From the NCBI GenBank assembly GCA_016873095.1, contig VGYC01000005.1:23470-87469 (forward strand): a DNA stretch of 64,000 nt, given 5' to 3'. How positions within the stretch are numbered: position 1 is the first letter of the stretch; each line of letters opens with the position of its first letter. Below the pieces are notes generated by a model, which was not told where the DNA came from, did not search any database, and saw nothing but the letters and a program-made list of their open reading frames with translations. The translations under genes were made by a program, and so were the position numbers. The DNA is from Planctomycetota bacterium (lineage in GTDB: Bacteria > Planctomycetota > Planctomycetia > Gemmatales > Gemmataceae). This document shows, piece by piece, positions 34,184 to 41,865 of the stretch.

Positions 34184-35614
34184 ATGCTTCGGGTCCTGGG
34201 ACAACGCGGCGCAGCGTGTGACGGGGTCAGTCGCCGTGAATTACTTCACGCGGGAGCGCTTTCGCTCTTTGGAGCCCTGGGACTGCCTGGAAGATCGCGA
34301 GCACGTCCCGGTTCCAATCGGCAGCCGGGCGCGGCACGGTCCGTCATCCTGCTGGACCTGTTTGGCGGTCCCAGCCATCTGGACACCTTTGATCCGAAGC
34401 CAGCAGCGCCGGCGGAGATTCGCGGAGAGTTCAAGCCGATTGCCACGTCGCTGCCCGGCGTGCTCATCTGCGAGTATTTGCCCCGCATCGCGCGCTGGAT
34501 GCATCGCCTGTGCCTGATTCGCACCGTGGCGCACGACTACAACAGCCACAACCCGTACGCCGTCATGACCGGTTTCACCGGCGGCAATGACGCCCAGGAT
34601 TACTTTTCTCGACCGAACAATCACCCCAGCATGGGATCTGTCTGTCAGTATGCGGGCCTGGGCAATCCTGGGATGCCGCCATACGTGCTGCTGCCCGCAT
34701 TTCCCGGGTACACGCAGGGACTGCGCCGCGCCGGTCCCTACGGCGGCTACCTGGGCACGCGCTTCAATCCACTTTTCAGCACCTGCGACCCTCGATTTGA
34801 TCGTCCGGTCGATGAGGACAAGGATGCGTACAACCACACGATCGTGCCGATGGGAGAGCCGACCTTGCCCACGCTGGCGCCAGGACAGACGATCGATGCG
34901 ATGGACCGCCGACGGTCGTTGCTGAGCCAGCTTGACGCGCAGGCAGCGGCAGCGGAGCGCAGTTCCAAGGCTCATCCGCTGGGGTACTTGCAGCGGCAAG
35001 CCTTCGAGCTATTGCTGTCGTCATCGGCACGCACGGCTTTCGACCTTGGCCAGGAACCGGTGGGGATGCGCGAGCGCTACGGCCGGGATCTTTTCGGCTC
35101 CAGCATGTTGCTGGCCCGCCGCCTCGTCGAGGCGGGTGTGACATTCGTGACTGTCCACACGGAAGCCAAGGGAAGCGGCCACTGGGATACGCACGAAAAC
35201 AATTTCAACATGCTGAAGCACTCGCGGCTGCCTTTTCTCGATCGCGCGGTGTCGGTACTGCTAGAGGACCTGGAAGCGCGCGGCCTGCTCGACTCGACAT
35301 TGCTGGTGGTCATGGGAGACATGGGCCGCACGCCGAGAGTCAACGCCAAGGCCGGACGAGACCACTGGCCCCGGTGCGGCTTCTGCCTCCTGGCCGGAGC
35401 TGGTCTAAAGGCCGGCATCGTCCACGGCACCAGCGACCGGCAAGGAGCCTACCCCAACGATCATCCCGTATCGCCGGGCGACATCGTGGCCAGCATCTAC
35501 CATCTTGTCGGCGTTGATCCTGAGATGACGGCGCCGGACCTGACCGGCCGACCGATCTCGATCGCGCACGGAGGGCAGCCAATCTGGGACGTGATTGCCG
35601 CAAATCAGCGCTAG
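34184..35614 (+). CDS. DUF1501 protein, Tat-exported, paired with a PVC dehydrogenase
   Basis: 476 residues from ATG 34184. A twin-arginine signal is present (RR 17-18 in VSRRELLHAGALSLFGALGL). The DUF1501 pattern is LLDLFGGPSHLDTFDPKP (56-73), HDYNSHNPYAVMTG, ARRLVEAGVTFVTVHTEAKGSGHWDTH, VVMGDMGRTP and KAGRDHWPRCGFCLLAGAGLKAG. It is unusual in being the last gene of an SGNH, PVC-dehydrogenase, FG-GAP operon rather than following a PSD1 gene. It diverges from the other two DUF1501 copies in the window in the NHPSMGSVCQYAGLGNPGMP region. A MITE-like element begins one base after its stop. Confidence 0.92.
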   Translation: MLRVLGQRGAACDGVSRRELLHAGALSLFGALGLPGRSRARPGSNRQPGAARSVILLDLFGGPSHLDTFDPKPAAPAEIRGEFKPIATSLPGVLICEYLPRIARWMHRLCLIRTVAHDYNSHNPYAVMTGFTGGNDAQDYFSRPNNHPSMGSVCQYAGLGNPGMPPYVLLPAFPGYTQGLRRAGPYGGYLGTRFNPLFSTCDPRFDRPVDEDKDAYNHTIVPMGEPTLPTLAPGQTIDAMDRRRSLLSQLDAQAAAAERSSKAHPLGYLQRQAFELLLSSSARTAFDLGQEPVGMRERYGRDLFGSSMLLARRLVEAGVTFVTVHTEAKGSGHWDTHENNFNMLKHSRLPFLDRAVSVLLEDLEARGLLDSTLLVVMGDMGRTPRVNAKAGRDHWPRCGFCLLAGAGLKAGIVHGTSDRQGAYPNDHPVSPGDIVASIYHLVGVDPEMTAPDLTGRPISIAHGGQPIWDVIAANQR

Positions 35615-35615
35615 G

Positions 35616-35791
35616 CTAGGGCGTTTTGACAATAGCTGGTGAACGTAGGCAAGAGACTGGGTAACGTGGGGCAGGTCGCCGACCTGCCAAAGCCGCTGAT
35701 GGCAGGTTGGCAACCTGCCCCACGAAGAGAATCGCCGAAATCTGGTTCACCATTCCTCCTTGCTTACCCAGGAATTGTCAACACGCCCTAG
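35616..35791. mobile_element. 176-bp MITE-like element with 18-bp terminal inverted repeats
   Basis: The terminal inverted repeats 35616-35633 and 35774-35791 start and end in CTAG and match at 17 of 18 positions. The core holds a large cruciform: arms 35665-35688 and 35701-35724 (24 bp, two mismatches, both G-U compatible) around a 12-nt loop. Each arm is itself palindromic (GGCAGGTCG-C-CGACCTGCC). There is no transposase ORF. The CTAG/TA ends suggest mobilisation in trans by an IS630- or IS5-group enzyme, but this is inferred only from the ends. The left end lies on the DUF1501 stop region, so it probably inserted directly after that gene. Confidence 0.75.
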
Positions 35792-35958
35792 TGCTGGAGT
35801 CAAAAAAGGATTCTGAGTTTGGCAACTCAACCGCGCCGTGAAAGCCGTGGTTCGTGTGTGGTACTCGGAATTAACCTGCATTTCCGCTGTCACCCCTGCC
35901 ACCTCCCAGACTTCTCGGGTTGCGAAGATTGTTGCGGGCGTTGCGGGCGACATTCCCC

Positions 35959-35988
35959 TTGGAAACCACTTTCGCGCTGCGTTACACT
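35959..35988 (+). promoter_or_regulatory. Candidate sigma-70 type promoter of the 36076 sigma-factor operon
   Basis: TTGGAA at 35959-35964 and TACACT at 35983-35988 are separated by 18 bp and each match 4 of 6 consensus positions. They lie about 90 bp upstream of the chosen start. An ECF-type reading (GGAAACC followed by GTTAC) is also possible and would imply autoregulation. Pattern-based only. Confidence 0.3.
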
Positions 35989-36075
35989 GAAAGGACGCTG
36001 CGCAGCCGGCGGGAAGGTCGAGTGATCGGAAAGGCATGGCCTGGCAGTGTTAAGATAGATCGGGTGGATCGTCCT

Positions 36076-36711
36076 ATGAGTGCGAGAAAGGCCGGCCCCA
36101 AGACAGCAGCAAAACCGATCGCGGGCAAGTTGAAGTCAGCCGGCAGGGAACGAGCGGCCATGAAGAAAAGCCCGCCACTGCCGGACCCGCGCAGCGCGGA
36201 GTTTGAGGAGTTGTATCAACGCCACAGCCGGGAAATCTGGGCCCTGGCCTATGCTCGCTGGATGAATGCCGACGTGGCCCTGGACATCATGCAGGAAGCT
36301 TATCTGCGGCTATGGCGCCAGTGGCAGGACGGCGGAGGTAGCGAGATCGTCAACCCGAGGGCCTGGTTGTTGCGGGTGGCCCGGAACCTGGCGGAGGATT
36401 TCGCCAAGAGTTCTTTCCGCCGCAACGGTACGCAACCCCCCCAGACCATGAACGCCGTCCGCGGCCGCGATGGGTTGCCGCTGGACCGCATGGAACGCGA
36501 AGAGACTTTTGGGCAGCTACGCTCCGAAATGGAAAAGCTGGCCCCGCCCGACCGAGAGATTTTGACCCTGCGCTACGCCCTGGACTACAATGCCACCGAG
36601 ATAGCGGACATACTGGAAATCAATGCGACGGCCGTACACATGCGGCTGTCCCGCGCTCGCCAGCGTCTGGCGGAGCGGCTGACGGCACAAGGTGTGGTGA
36701 ACTTGCCATGA
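36076..36711 (+). CDS. Sigma-70 family (ECF-like) RNA polymerase sigma factor
   Basis: 211 residues from ATG 36076; GTG 36022 and ATG 36160 are alternatives because residues 1-30 are a low-complexity basic tail (SARKAGPKTAAKPIAGKLKSA). Region 2 lies at about 45-110 (EELYQRHSREIWALAYARWM, DVALDIMQEAYLRLWRQW, NPRAWLLRVARNLAEDF). Region 4 lies at about 155-205 (LAPPDREILTLRYALDYNATEIADIL, INATAVHMRLSRARQRL). It regulates transcription, presumably of its own operon. The next gene overlaps its stop by 4 bp and encodes a one-helix membrane protein that may be its anti-sigma factor. Confidence 0.9.
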   Translation: MSARKAGPKTAAKPIAGKLKSAGRERAAMKKSPPLPDPRSAEFEELYQRHSREIWALAYARWMNADVALDIMQEAYLRLWRQWQDGGGSEIVNPRAWLLRVARNLAEDFAKSSFRRNGTQPPQTMNAVRGRDGLPLDRMEREETFGQLRSEMEKLAPPDREILTLRYALDYNATEIADILEINATAVHMRLSRARQRLAERLTAQGVVNLP

Positions 36712-37145
36712 ACGACTTGCACTCTCCCACGACAACCCGCTGGTCGGACGACCACATGGATGACCTGCTGCGCGGCTTCTTCCGTGCTGAGATGCCCGAC
36801 CCATGGCCGGCGATGACCGCCCCGGAGCCGGCGAAACTCAAGATGCCGCACGGCCCCCGGTTGGTTCAGGCGAGGCAACATTGGTTCCGGCTCGGCGCCC
36901 GGTTCGCCCTCGCTGCTTCCATTGGCTTCATTATCGTCGCCTATCTGGCCCTGGCCCGCAACTTCCCGCAGGTAAGCAGCGAGCGGCCCGGTGTGTCGCC
37001 CGAGACGAAGAATGTTGGTCACAAGCAACCGCGACGCGTCAAGACGTCGCGCGGCCAGGATGCACTGCTGTGGGAGGAACACCGCGACGGCGACCGCATC
37101 TTGCTGAAGCTGCAAATGATCGATCTACCCAAGGGTCAGCGTTGA
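36708..37145 (+). CDS. Single-pass membrane protein, putative anti-sigma factor
   Basis: 145 residues. It begins inside the sigma stop (ATGA, 4-bp overlap), so the two are translationally coupled. The short N-terminal cytoplasmic part carries HMDDLLRGFFRAEMPDPWP. One transmembrane helix covers about 64-84 (ARFALAASIGFIIVAYLALA). The C-terminal part is outside and charged. It has no zinc-finger cysteines. The position and topology suggest an anti-sigma role, but no family was recognised. A PDZ gene follows by 14 bp. Confidence 0.7.
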   Translation: MNDLHSPTTTRWSDDHMDDLLRGFFRAEMPDPWPAMTAPEPAKLKMPHGPRLVQARQHWFRLGARFALAASIGFIIVAYLALARNFPQVSSERPGVSPETKNVGHKQPRRVKTSRGQDALLWEEHRDGDRILLKLQMIDLPKGQR

Positions 37146-37159
37146 TCGAAAGCCATCCC

Positions 37160-37831
37160 ATGCATCGCGTCATTGCCGTCATCGCGACAGGCTTTGTTTT
37201 GCTGCCGTGCGTCGCGCTCGCTCAGAATGCTCCGCAAGACAAGTCAGCGCGGCAGGCGGCGCCAACCTTTGGCTTGAAACTGGCGTCGGTTCCAGACGTG
37301 GTCTATGCCCAGGTCCCTGCATTGAGGGAAGGCCGCGGCTTGCTTGTGCTACAGGTTGTGCCCGATTCTCCCGCCGATCGCGCCGGTCTTTCGCGCCACG
37401 ACATCCTGCTTTCATGTGACGATGACGAGTTGCACAAGCCCGAGCAGCTGGATCTGCGCATCCTTGCCGAGCAGCACAAGCATTCGCCACTGAGGCTGCG
37501 CGTTCTCCGTTCCGGCAAGGAGTTGACGCTGCGGATGTCGCCGACGCTCTTGCTGGTTTCCGGTCCCACCGCGACGCTCAAGCCGGGCGGACCGCCCGCA
37601 GTCAACGTCGATGCCAAGCGCCTCGAGAACGATCGTCTCAGCGTCACCTTCACGTATTATTCCAACGGTTCGGCCAAGCTGGAACGCATCACTTGCGCAG
37701 GCTCTGTGGACGAGATCAAATCACAAGTCAAGGACCTGGCTCGCGACAAGCGCATGTCCGCCGGAGTGCTGGACCTCGCCGACGTGGCCCTCGAACGGCT
37801 GCGCGTCCTCAATTCACCGACAAAGAAGTAA
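37160..37831 (+). CDS. Secreted PDZ-domain protein
   Basis: 223 residues from ATG 37160; a TTG at 37142 overlapping the previous stop is an alternative. Residues 1-21 form a signal peptide (HRVIAVIATGFVLLPCVALAQ). A PDZ domain spans about 36-127, with GLLVLQVVPDSPADRAGLSRHDILLSCDDDELHKPEQL and a second beta section LRLRVLRSGKELTLRMSP. Residues 145-223 carry a charged region (SVTFTYYSNGSAKLERITCAG). It has no protease domain. In periplasmic stress circuits PDZ domains read exposed peptide ends, so it could feed the sigma/membrane-protein pair in the same operon; that link is inference. Confidence 0.82.
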   Translation: MHRVIAVIATGFVLLPCVALAQNAPQDKSARQAAPTFGLKLASVPDVVYAQVPALREGRGLLVLQVVPDSPADRAGLSRHDILLSCDDDELHKPEQLDLRILAEQHKHSPLRLRVLRSGKELTLRMSPTLLLVSGPTATLKPGGPPAVNVDAKRLENDRLSVTFTYYSNGSAKLERITCAGSVDEIKSQVKDLARDKRMSAGVLDLADVALERLRVLNSPTKK

Positions 37832-37893
37832 ATGCAGTCTGGTAGCGGGACTCGAACGAGTTCGACAGCCGGCGTCTGGTCGCTGTCAGAGGC

Positions 37894-38628
37894 TTAGCGG
37901 CGCTCACGCAGGTACCGCTCGGTTTCAACGAGGGCCACGGAGACGGCCTCTGCTTCGGTGGCGGCGGCGCCTTCTACCTGGTGGACACGGCTACCCTGTA
38001 GACAGAGCAGGAAAGTGACGCTGACAGCGCCGGCCGGGGTGTGATCGACGCGAAAACTCTTCACCCCCATGGTTTCCAGGCGGGGACGGATCGCCGCCCA
38101 GTCCGCGCCGGGTTGCGACTGGCTCGAAGCTGCAACGCCAAGTTCTTCCGGTGATGGCATGACCAGGGGACGCGGCCCAGGCTCGATCGCGTCGTCAGCG
38201 GCCTGCATTCGAAAACGCGGCGCCGGCGTCTGTGGCGAGGACGCGGGTGCGTTGCGGCACGGCAATCCGCTGGCCATTTCGGCCAGGACCGGCGGCCGCG
38301 GCGGCGGCGAAGCTTGCCTGGGGGATGTCAAGATCCGCGGCTTGGGCGGCTGATTCCAGCCAGGCGGCGGCATCGATCCACTCGCAAACATTGGCTGACC
38401 CGGCATCGCCTGACCGGGCATCAGCTGGCCAGGCATCGTCGGACCGGGCATTGGCTGACCGGGCATCAACGTCATTGCTGGCATCATCATCGGCGGACCG
38501 CCGAACATCGGGCCGCAGCCCGCGGGTCCTCAGCCGGCCTCTAACCAGCCGGGAAAGCCGGCGATGCCGACCAGTGCGCTTGCCAGAACGAGGAATGACC
38601 AAACCTGCCGCCGCGCTTCCTTGCGCAT
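37894..38628 (-). pseudogene. Secreted MPGQ-repeat protein gene interrupted by TGA after the signal peptide
   Basis: ATG 38628 has a GAAGGAG Shine-Dalgarno and starts RKEARRQVWSFLVLASALVG, a signal peptide. Codon 33 is TGA (38530-38532), in the same frame as the downstream 204-residue ORF whose first ATG is 38508. That part begins MFGGPPMMMPAMTLMPGQP and holds degenerate MPGQ/MPGP repeats over about 25 residues, a proline/serine-rich linker and a C-terminal ASSQSQPGADWAAIRPRLETMGVKSFRVDHTPAGAVSVTFLLC domain. Restoring codon 33 (for example CGA or GGA) gives one secreted protein of about 244 residues. Without it the repeat domain would stay cytoplasmic. No family recognised. Confidence 0.7.
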
Positions 38629-39089
38629 CTGTTAGGCTCCTTCACCAGCCACTGGACCGAATGCCCAGTGGACAACCGAGCCGATAGCATCCGTCTCGTT
38701 GCTAAACAAGGGCAGTTCTTCACTCCAGGCGCTTGGCACAAATTACAACGAGTTTGCACTCATTACAATCGGTCAACGGTCCGCAGCTTGGTGCTCGTCG
38801 CTTAACGGCATGGATTTGCAAACGATTGGCTGTCCGAGCGAAATTGGGCCATGATCCAATTCCGGAGATTTCCGACGGCGGTCGTGCGCGTGAGGGCATG
38901 ACGTCTGCATCTGACTCGTCCGGCCTGGCTCTTCAAATTCGATACGATGTCGCATTCGGCGTGCAAACTCTAACCCCAGGCTTTCACTGTGAGGAGAAGA
39001 TCGGCAGGCAGCGCCGCCATTATCCTTGTCGGCAATTGCGCCAAGCGATGGCCGCGACAGCAGCGGCTCGTAACTTCTCGACGCCGAGC
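38629..39089. other. 461-bp spacer without a convincing gene
   Basis: A 141-residue frame from 38733 to 39158 lacks a Shine-Dalgarno, reads through cysteine- and arginine-rich composition and overlaps the end of the ceramidase gene, so it is not taken as a gene. The heptamer ATTACAA occurs twice in 38745-38770, flanking GAGTTTGCACTC, and may be a weak regulatory site. Nothing else seen. Confidence 0.5.
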
Positions 39090-40439
39090 CTATTTCTTAG
39101 GCCTCAACTTGAGCGGCGCAAAGGAATCGAAGACGTCGCCGATCACGCGGTCGGCTAGCCGCAGCGATTCCGAGACAAGGACCGCTTCAGCCCCGGGGCC
39201 GGAATCGGAGTAAGTGGGTTCGTAGCCGCCTTCCTTGTGGGCCTGAGCGGTGCAGATGTAGCCAATATTGCCGTTGGCGTAGCCAACGACGATCGGGATA
39301 GCTCGATCGGCGATCGCCTTTTCCAGCCGGAACCCATACTCGACCATTGGTTCGCCGGGCAGGGTCAGAAACAGGTATGGGCCGACCTTGAGCGCCTGAA
39401 GTTCGCAGCGAACGGCCTTGCCGGCCTTGGCCGCCGGAACCTCAATTTCACGAATGGCGCAACGGATCGGATAGACAGTCGGACGCTTGGCAAGTTCTTC
39501 GCGTACCGCGCTGCGGTCGGCGGCGCGGACCACTGCGCAGCCCAGGCCACGGCCGATGGCGCGCATGTCGGCTTCGTCGCCGCATCGATAGGGAAAACCG
39601 GGCAGGTTTGGCCTGATGTCGCCGGCGCAGCCCTGGAGAAACAGCGCCCTCGTTCGTTCGCCATAAACCTTCTCGACGAACCCTTTGGCCTCGCCTGGAA
39701 AATCGGCGCTCATTTTCGGATAGCCGTTGGGATAGGGCGGCGACCACTTGTCGCCCCAGGTCAGCACGCATGGATGGCAGACCGCGTGCATCAGGACTGC
39801 GACGGGGTCCAGGCTGCGGCCATCGTCGAAGCGCAATACCTTCACACGACGATCGCAGGGACCAGCGGGATTCAGCCGAACCACCGAGCGGCCCTCGACC
39901 ATCTTGCGGCGGTTGATGTTGAAATCGATCCGATCCTCGGCATAGCCGATGTTGACGACTTGCATCTTCTTCGCGGCTTCGGTCACCGCGGCCGACACGT
40001 CCTTGACAACCTTGCGACTCCAGGCGGGTTCGGACTCCCACTTGGGACCGGAATGGTTGTGGGAGGCGGCCACCATGATGTTCTGAAGTGGCGTGCCAGA
40101 AGCGTTGGCGACGGCCTCCCGGAACCCGGCCACAACCGCTGAACTGCTGGCGATCAGATCATGAGTCACCAGCGCGGCCTTGGTCTTGCCGTCGTCGAGC
40201 AGCATGATCACCGCATGCAGTCGATCGCGAAATCCCTTCGTCGGTCGCACGTGTCCGGTCACGGCCGTCCCGTCAGGAGGCGAGATGTCCACCTTGGCCA
40301 CCGCAACCTTCAGATTCGAGTCCACCTTGAACGAAACACTGTCGGGGCCGTCGCCATTGCTGGTGGACACGAAAGCCAGGAACAACAGGGCTGCGACGCC
40401 CGCCCTGGTGGACGCGTGAAAGGAAGGAAGCTTGTTCAT
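39090..40439 (-). CDS. Exported neutral/alkaline ceramidase-like hydrolase
   Basis: 449 residues from ATG 40439, followed by a signal peptide (GVAALLFLAFVSTSNGDG). The N-terminal domain of neutral/alkaline non-lysosomal ceramidase is readable: VAVAKVDISPPDGTAVTGHVRP, then a zinc-site block IMVAASHNHSGPKWESEP, MHAVCHPCVL, YPKMSADFPGEAKGFVEKVYG, LFLQGCAGDIRPN and a late LTLPGEPMVEYGFRL. Related planctomycete proteins are often annotated as ceramidases but many lack the C-terminal domain, as here (canonical enzymes are around 650 residues or longer). It probably hydrolyses an amide or ester outside the cytoplasm. It is the last gene of a leftward run starting at PSD1 47345. Confidence 0.82.
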   Translation of the reverse strand: MNKLPSFHASTRAGVAALLFLAFVSTSNGDGPDSVSFKVDSNLKVAVAKVDISPPDGTAVTGHVRPTKGFRDRLHAVIMLLDDGKTKAALVTHDLIASSSAVVAGFREAVANASGTPLQNIMVAASHNHSGPKWESEPAWSRKVVKDVSAAVTEAAKKMQVVNIGYAEDRIDFNINRRKMVEGRSVVRLNPAGPCDRRVKVLRFDDGRSLDPVAVLMHAVCHPCVLTWGDKWSPPYPNGYPKMSADFPGEAKGFVEKVYGERTRALFLQGCAGDIRPNLPGFPYRCGDEADMRAIGRGLGCAVVRAADRSAVREELAKRPTVYPIRCAIREIEVPAAKAGKAVRCELQALKVGPYLFLTLPGEPMVEYGFRLEKAIADRAIPIVVGYANGNIGYICTAQAHKEGGYEPTYSDSGPGAEAVLVSESLRLADRVIGDVFDSFAPLKLRPKK

Positions 40440-40526
40440 CACGGGTATTCTCGGCGTGTGGTATTGCATGAAAGTATGAATTCACTCGGGAATCGCGGCG
40501 CAAAAGCGTTGTCGGGCTGGCCCTGG

Positions 40527-41798
40527 TTACTTCCCACGGAATCCGCGTCCTTCGTTCCGCCACCAACGGAGTTCGTTGGCCCCTCGTTCGGCGGTGGCCG
40601 CGATATCGACCTTGCCATCCTTGTTCAGATCGACGGCGAGCACCTGGTTGGCATTGGGCCAGTTGTCTTTCAGGACGCGCATCGGCCAGTGTTTCTGGGG
40701 GCCGTGGGGGTTTCGGAACCAGACGAGGCGACCACCCGAGCCCCAAGCAGTGGCAATCACGTCGCGTTTTCCGTCGCCATCCACATCGGCGGCGACGGCA
40801 TCGAAGGCGTTGGGCAGCGGTCCAACCACGTGCTTCTTCCATTGCAACCCTTTACCGGACTTGCCAACGTTTTCGTACCAAACCACCTGCTGCTTCTCTT
40901 TCGGAGCGAACCCGTCGCGCATGCCGAAGGCCATGACCACATCGGCATCGCCGTCTCCATCCATGTCGACCGCGTGACCGTGAACAGGGGCGGGCGATTG
41001 ATCGTCGATAATGTGCTTTTTCCATACCGGCTGGCTGCCAGGCTTGCCAGTATTCCCGTACCAGACGACGAGGGAAGCCCCGGTTGCCGTGCCGAGCAAA
41101 TCCGGTCGACCGTCGCCATTGAAATCGGCAACGCGAATGGTGCGTGTTTCGCTCAACTTGTCCTCGATGACCTGGGCGGGCCAGTCCTTCGCGATACCGT
41201 CTTTTCCAGGATTGCGGTAGCAGACGAAGCGATTGCCGCGCGTCCAGCTCGAAGCGGCCACGTCGAGCTTGCCGTCACCATCGAAATCTCCGAGCGCCAC
41301 GTCATAGGCCCCCGGCAACCCACCTGTGACGATCACGTGACGCTGCCACGATTCGGTGGCCGGCTTGCCCGGATTGCGAAACCAAACCAGGCTGCCCGCC
41401 CGATTCAGGACGACGACCACATCCGGATGCCCGTCGCCATCAATATCGCCGATGGCGAGCCGTTCGAACCAGCCCGCCTCGTCTTTCGCGATGATGTGTT
41501 TTGTGAACTTTCCCTTGCCGTCATTCTCGAACCACAGAAGTGTGCCATTGTCTTTCTTCGGGGTCTTGTCGTCGGTCGTGTCCGAGCTGACGAGATCGAG
41601 ATCACCATCGCCATCAAGGTCGGCAGCAGCAATTCCGTAGGCGTAGCCATACTTGTCCCGGATCAGCAATTCGCTGAAGCGAACAGGGGCGTCCTCATCC
41701 TTCCCGCCCGGTGCCGCCGACTCTGGCCTGCTCAAGGCCAGGACCGCAGTTATCACAGGAAGCAAACAGGCAACGGATGTGCGTTGACGAGTGTTCAC
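40527..41798 (-). CDS. Secreted FG-GAP/VCBS repeat protein (7 repeats)
   Basis: 423 residues from GTG 41798, chosen because GAGGATC lies 8 nt upstream and a signal peptide (TSVACLLPVITAVLALSRPESA) follows; ATG 41864 is the longer alternative. Seven repeats carry calcium loops: DLDGDGDLDLVS, DIDGDGHPDVVV, DFDGDGKLDVAA, DFNGDGRPDLLG, DMDGDGDADVVM, DVDGDGKRDVIA and DLNKDGKVDIAA, each followed by a WFxNPG-like strand. This should fold as one seven-bladed calcium-binding propeller. It is exported, and sits between the beta-helix and ceramidase-like genes in the same direction. Confidence 0.93.
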   Translation of the reverse strand: MNTRQRTSVACLLPVITAVLALSRPESAAPGGKDEDAPVRFSELLIRDKYGYAYGIAAADLDGDGDLDLVSSDTTDDKTPKKDNGTLLWFENDGKGKFTKHIIAKDEAGWFERLAIGDIDGDGHPDVVVVLNRAGSLVWFRNPGKPATESWQRHVIVTGGLPGAYDVALGDFDGDGKLDVAASSWTRGNRFVCYRNPGKDGIAKDWPAQVIEDKLSETRTIRVADFNGDGRPDLLGTATGASLVVWYGNTGKPGSQPVWKKHIIDDQSPAPVHGHAVDMDGDGDADVVMAFGMRDGFAPKEKQQVVWYENVGKSGKGLQWKKHVVGPLPNAFDAVAADVDGDGKRDVIATAWGSGGRLVWFRNPHGPQKHWPMRVLKDNWPNANQVLAVDLNKDGKVDIAATAERGANELRWWRNEGRGFRGK

Positions 41799-41865
41799 GG
41801 ATTTGATCCTCGGAGCAAGAGCAACGAATCGCCTTGGAATCAGTGCCAGGCGTGCCAGGCCCATT

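Noticed and set aside
38733..39158. 141-residue plus-strand frame
   Set aside because: No ribosome site, odd composition, overlaps the end of the ceramidase-like gene.
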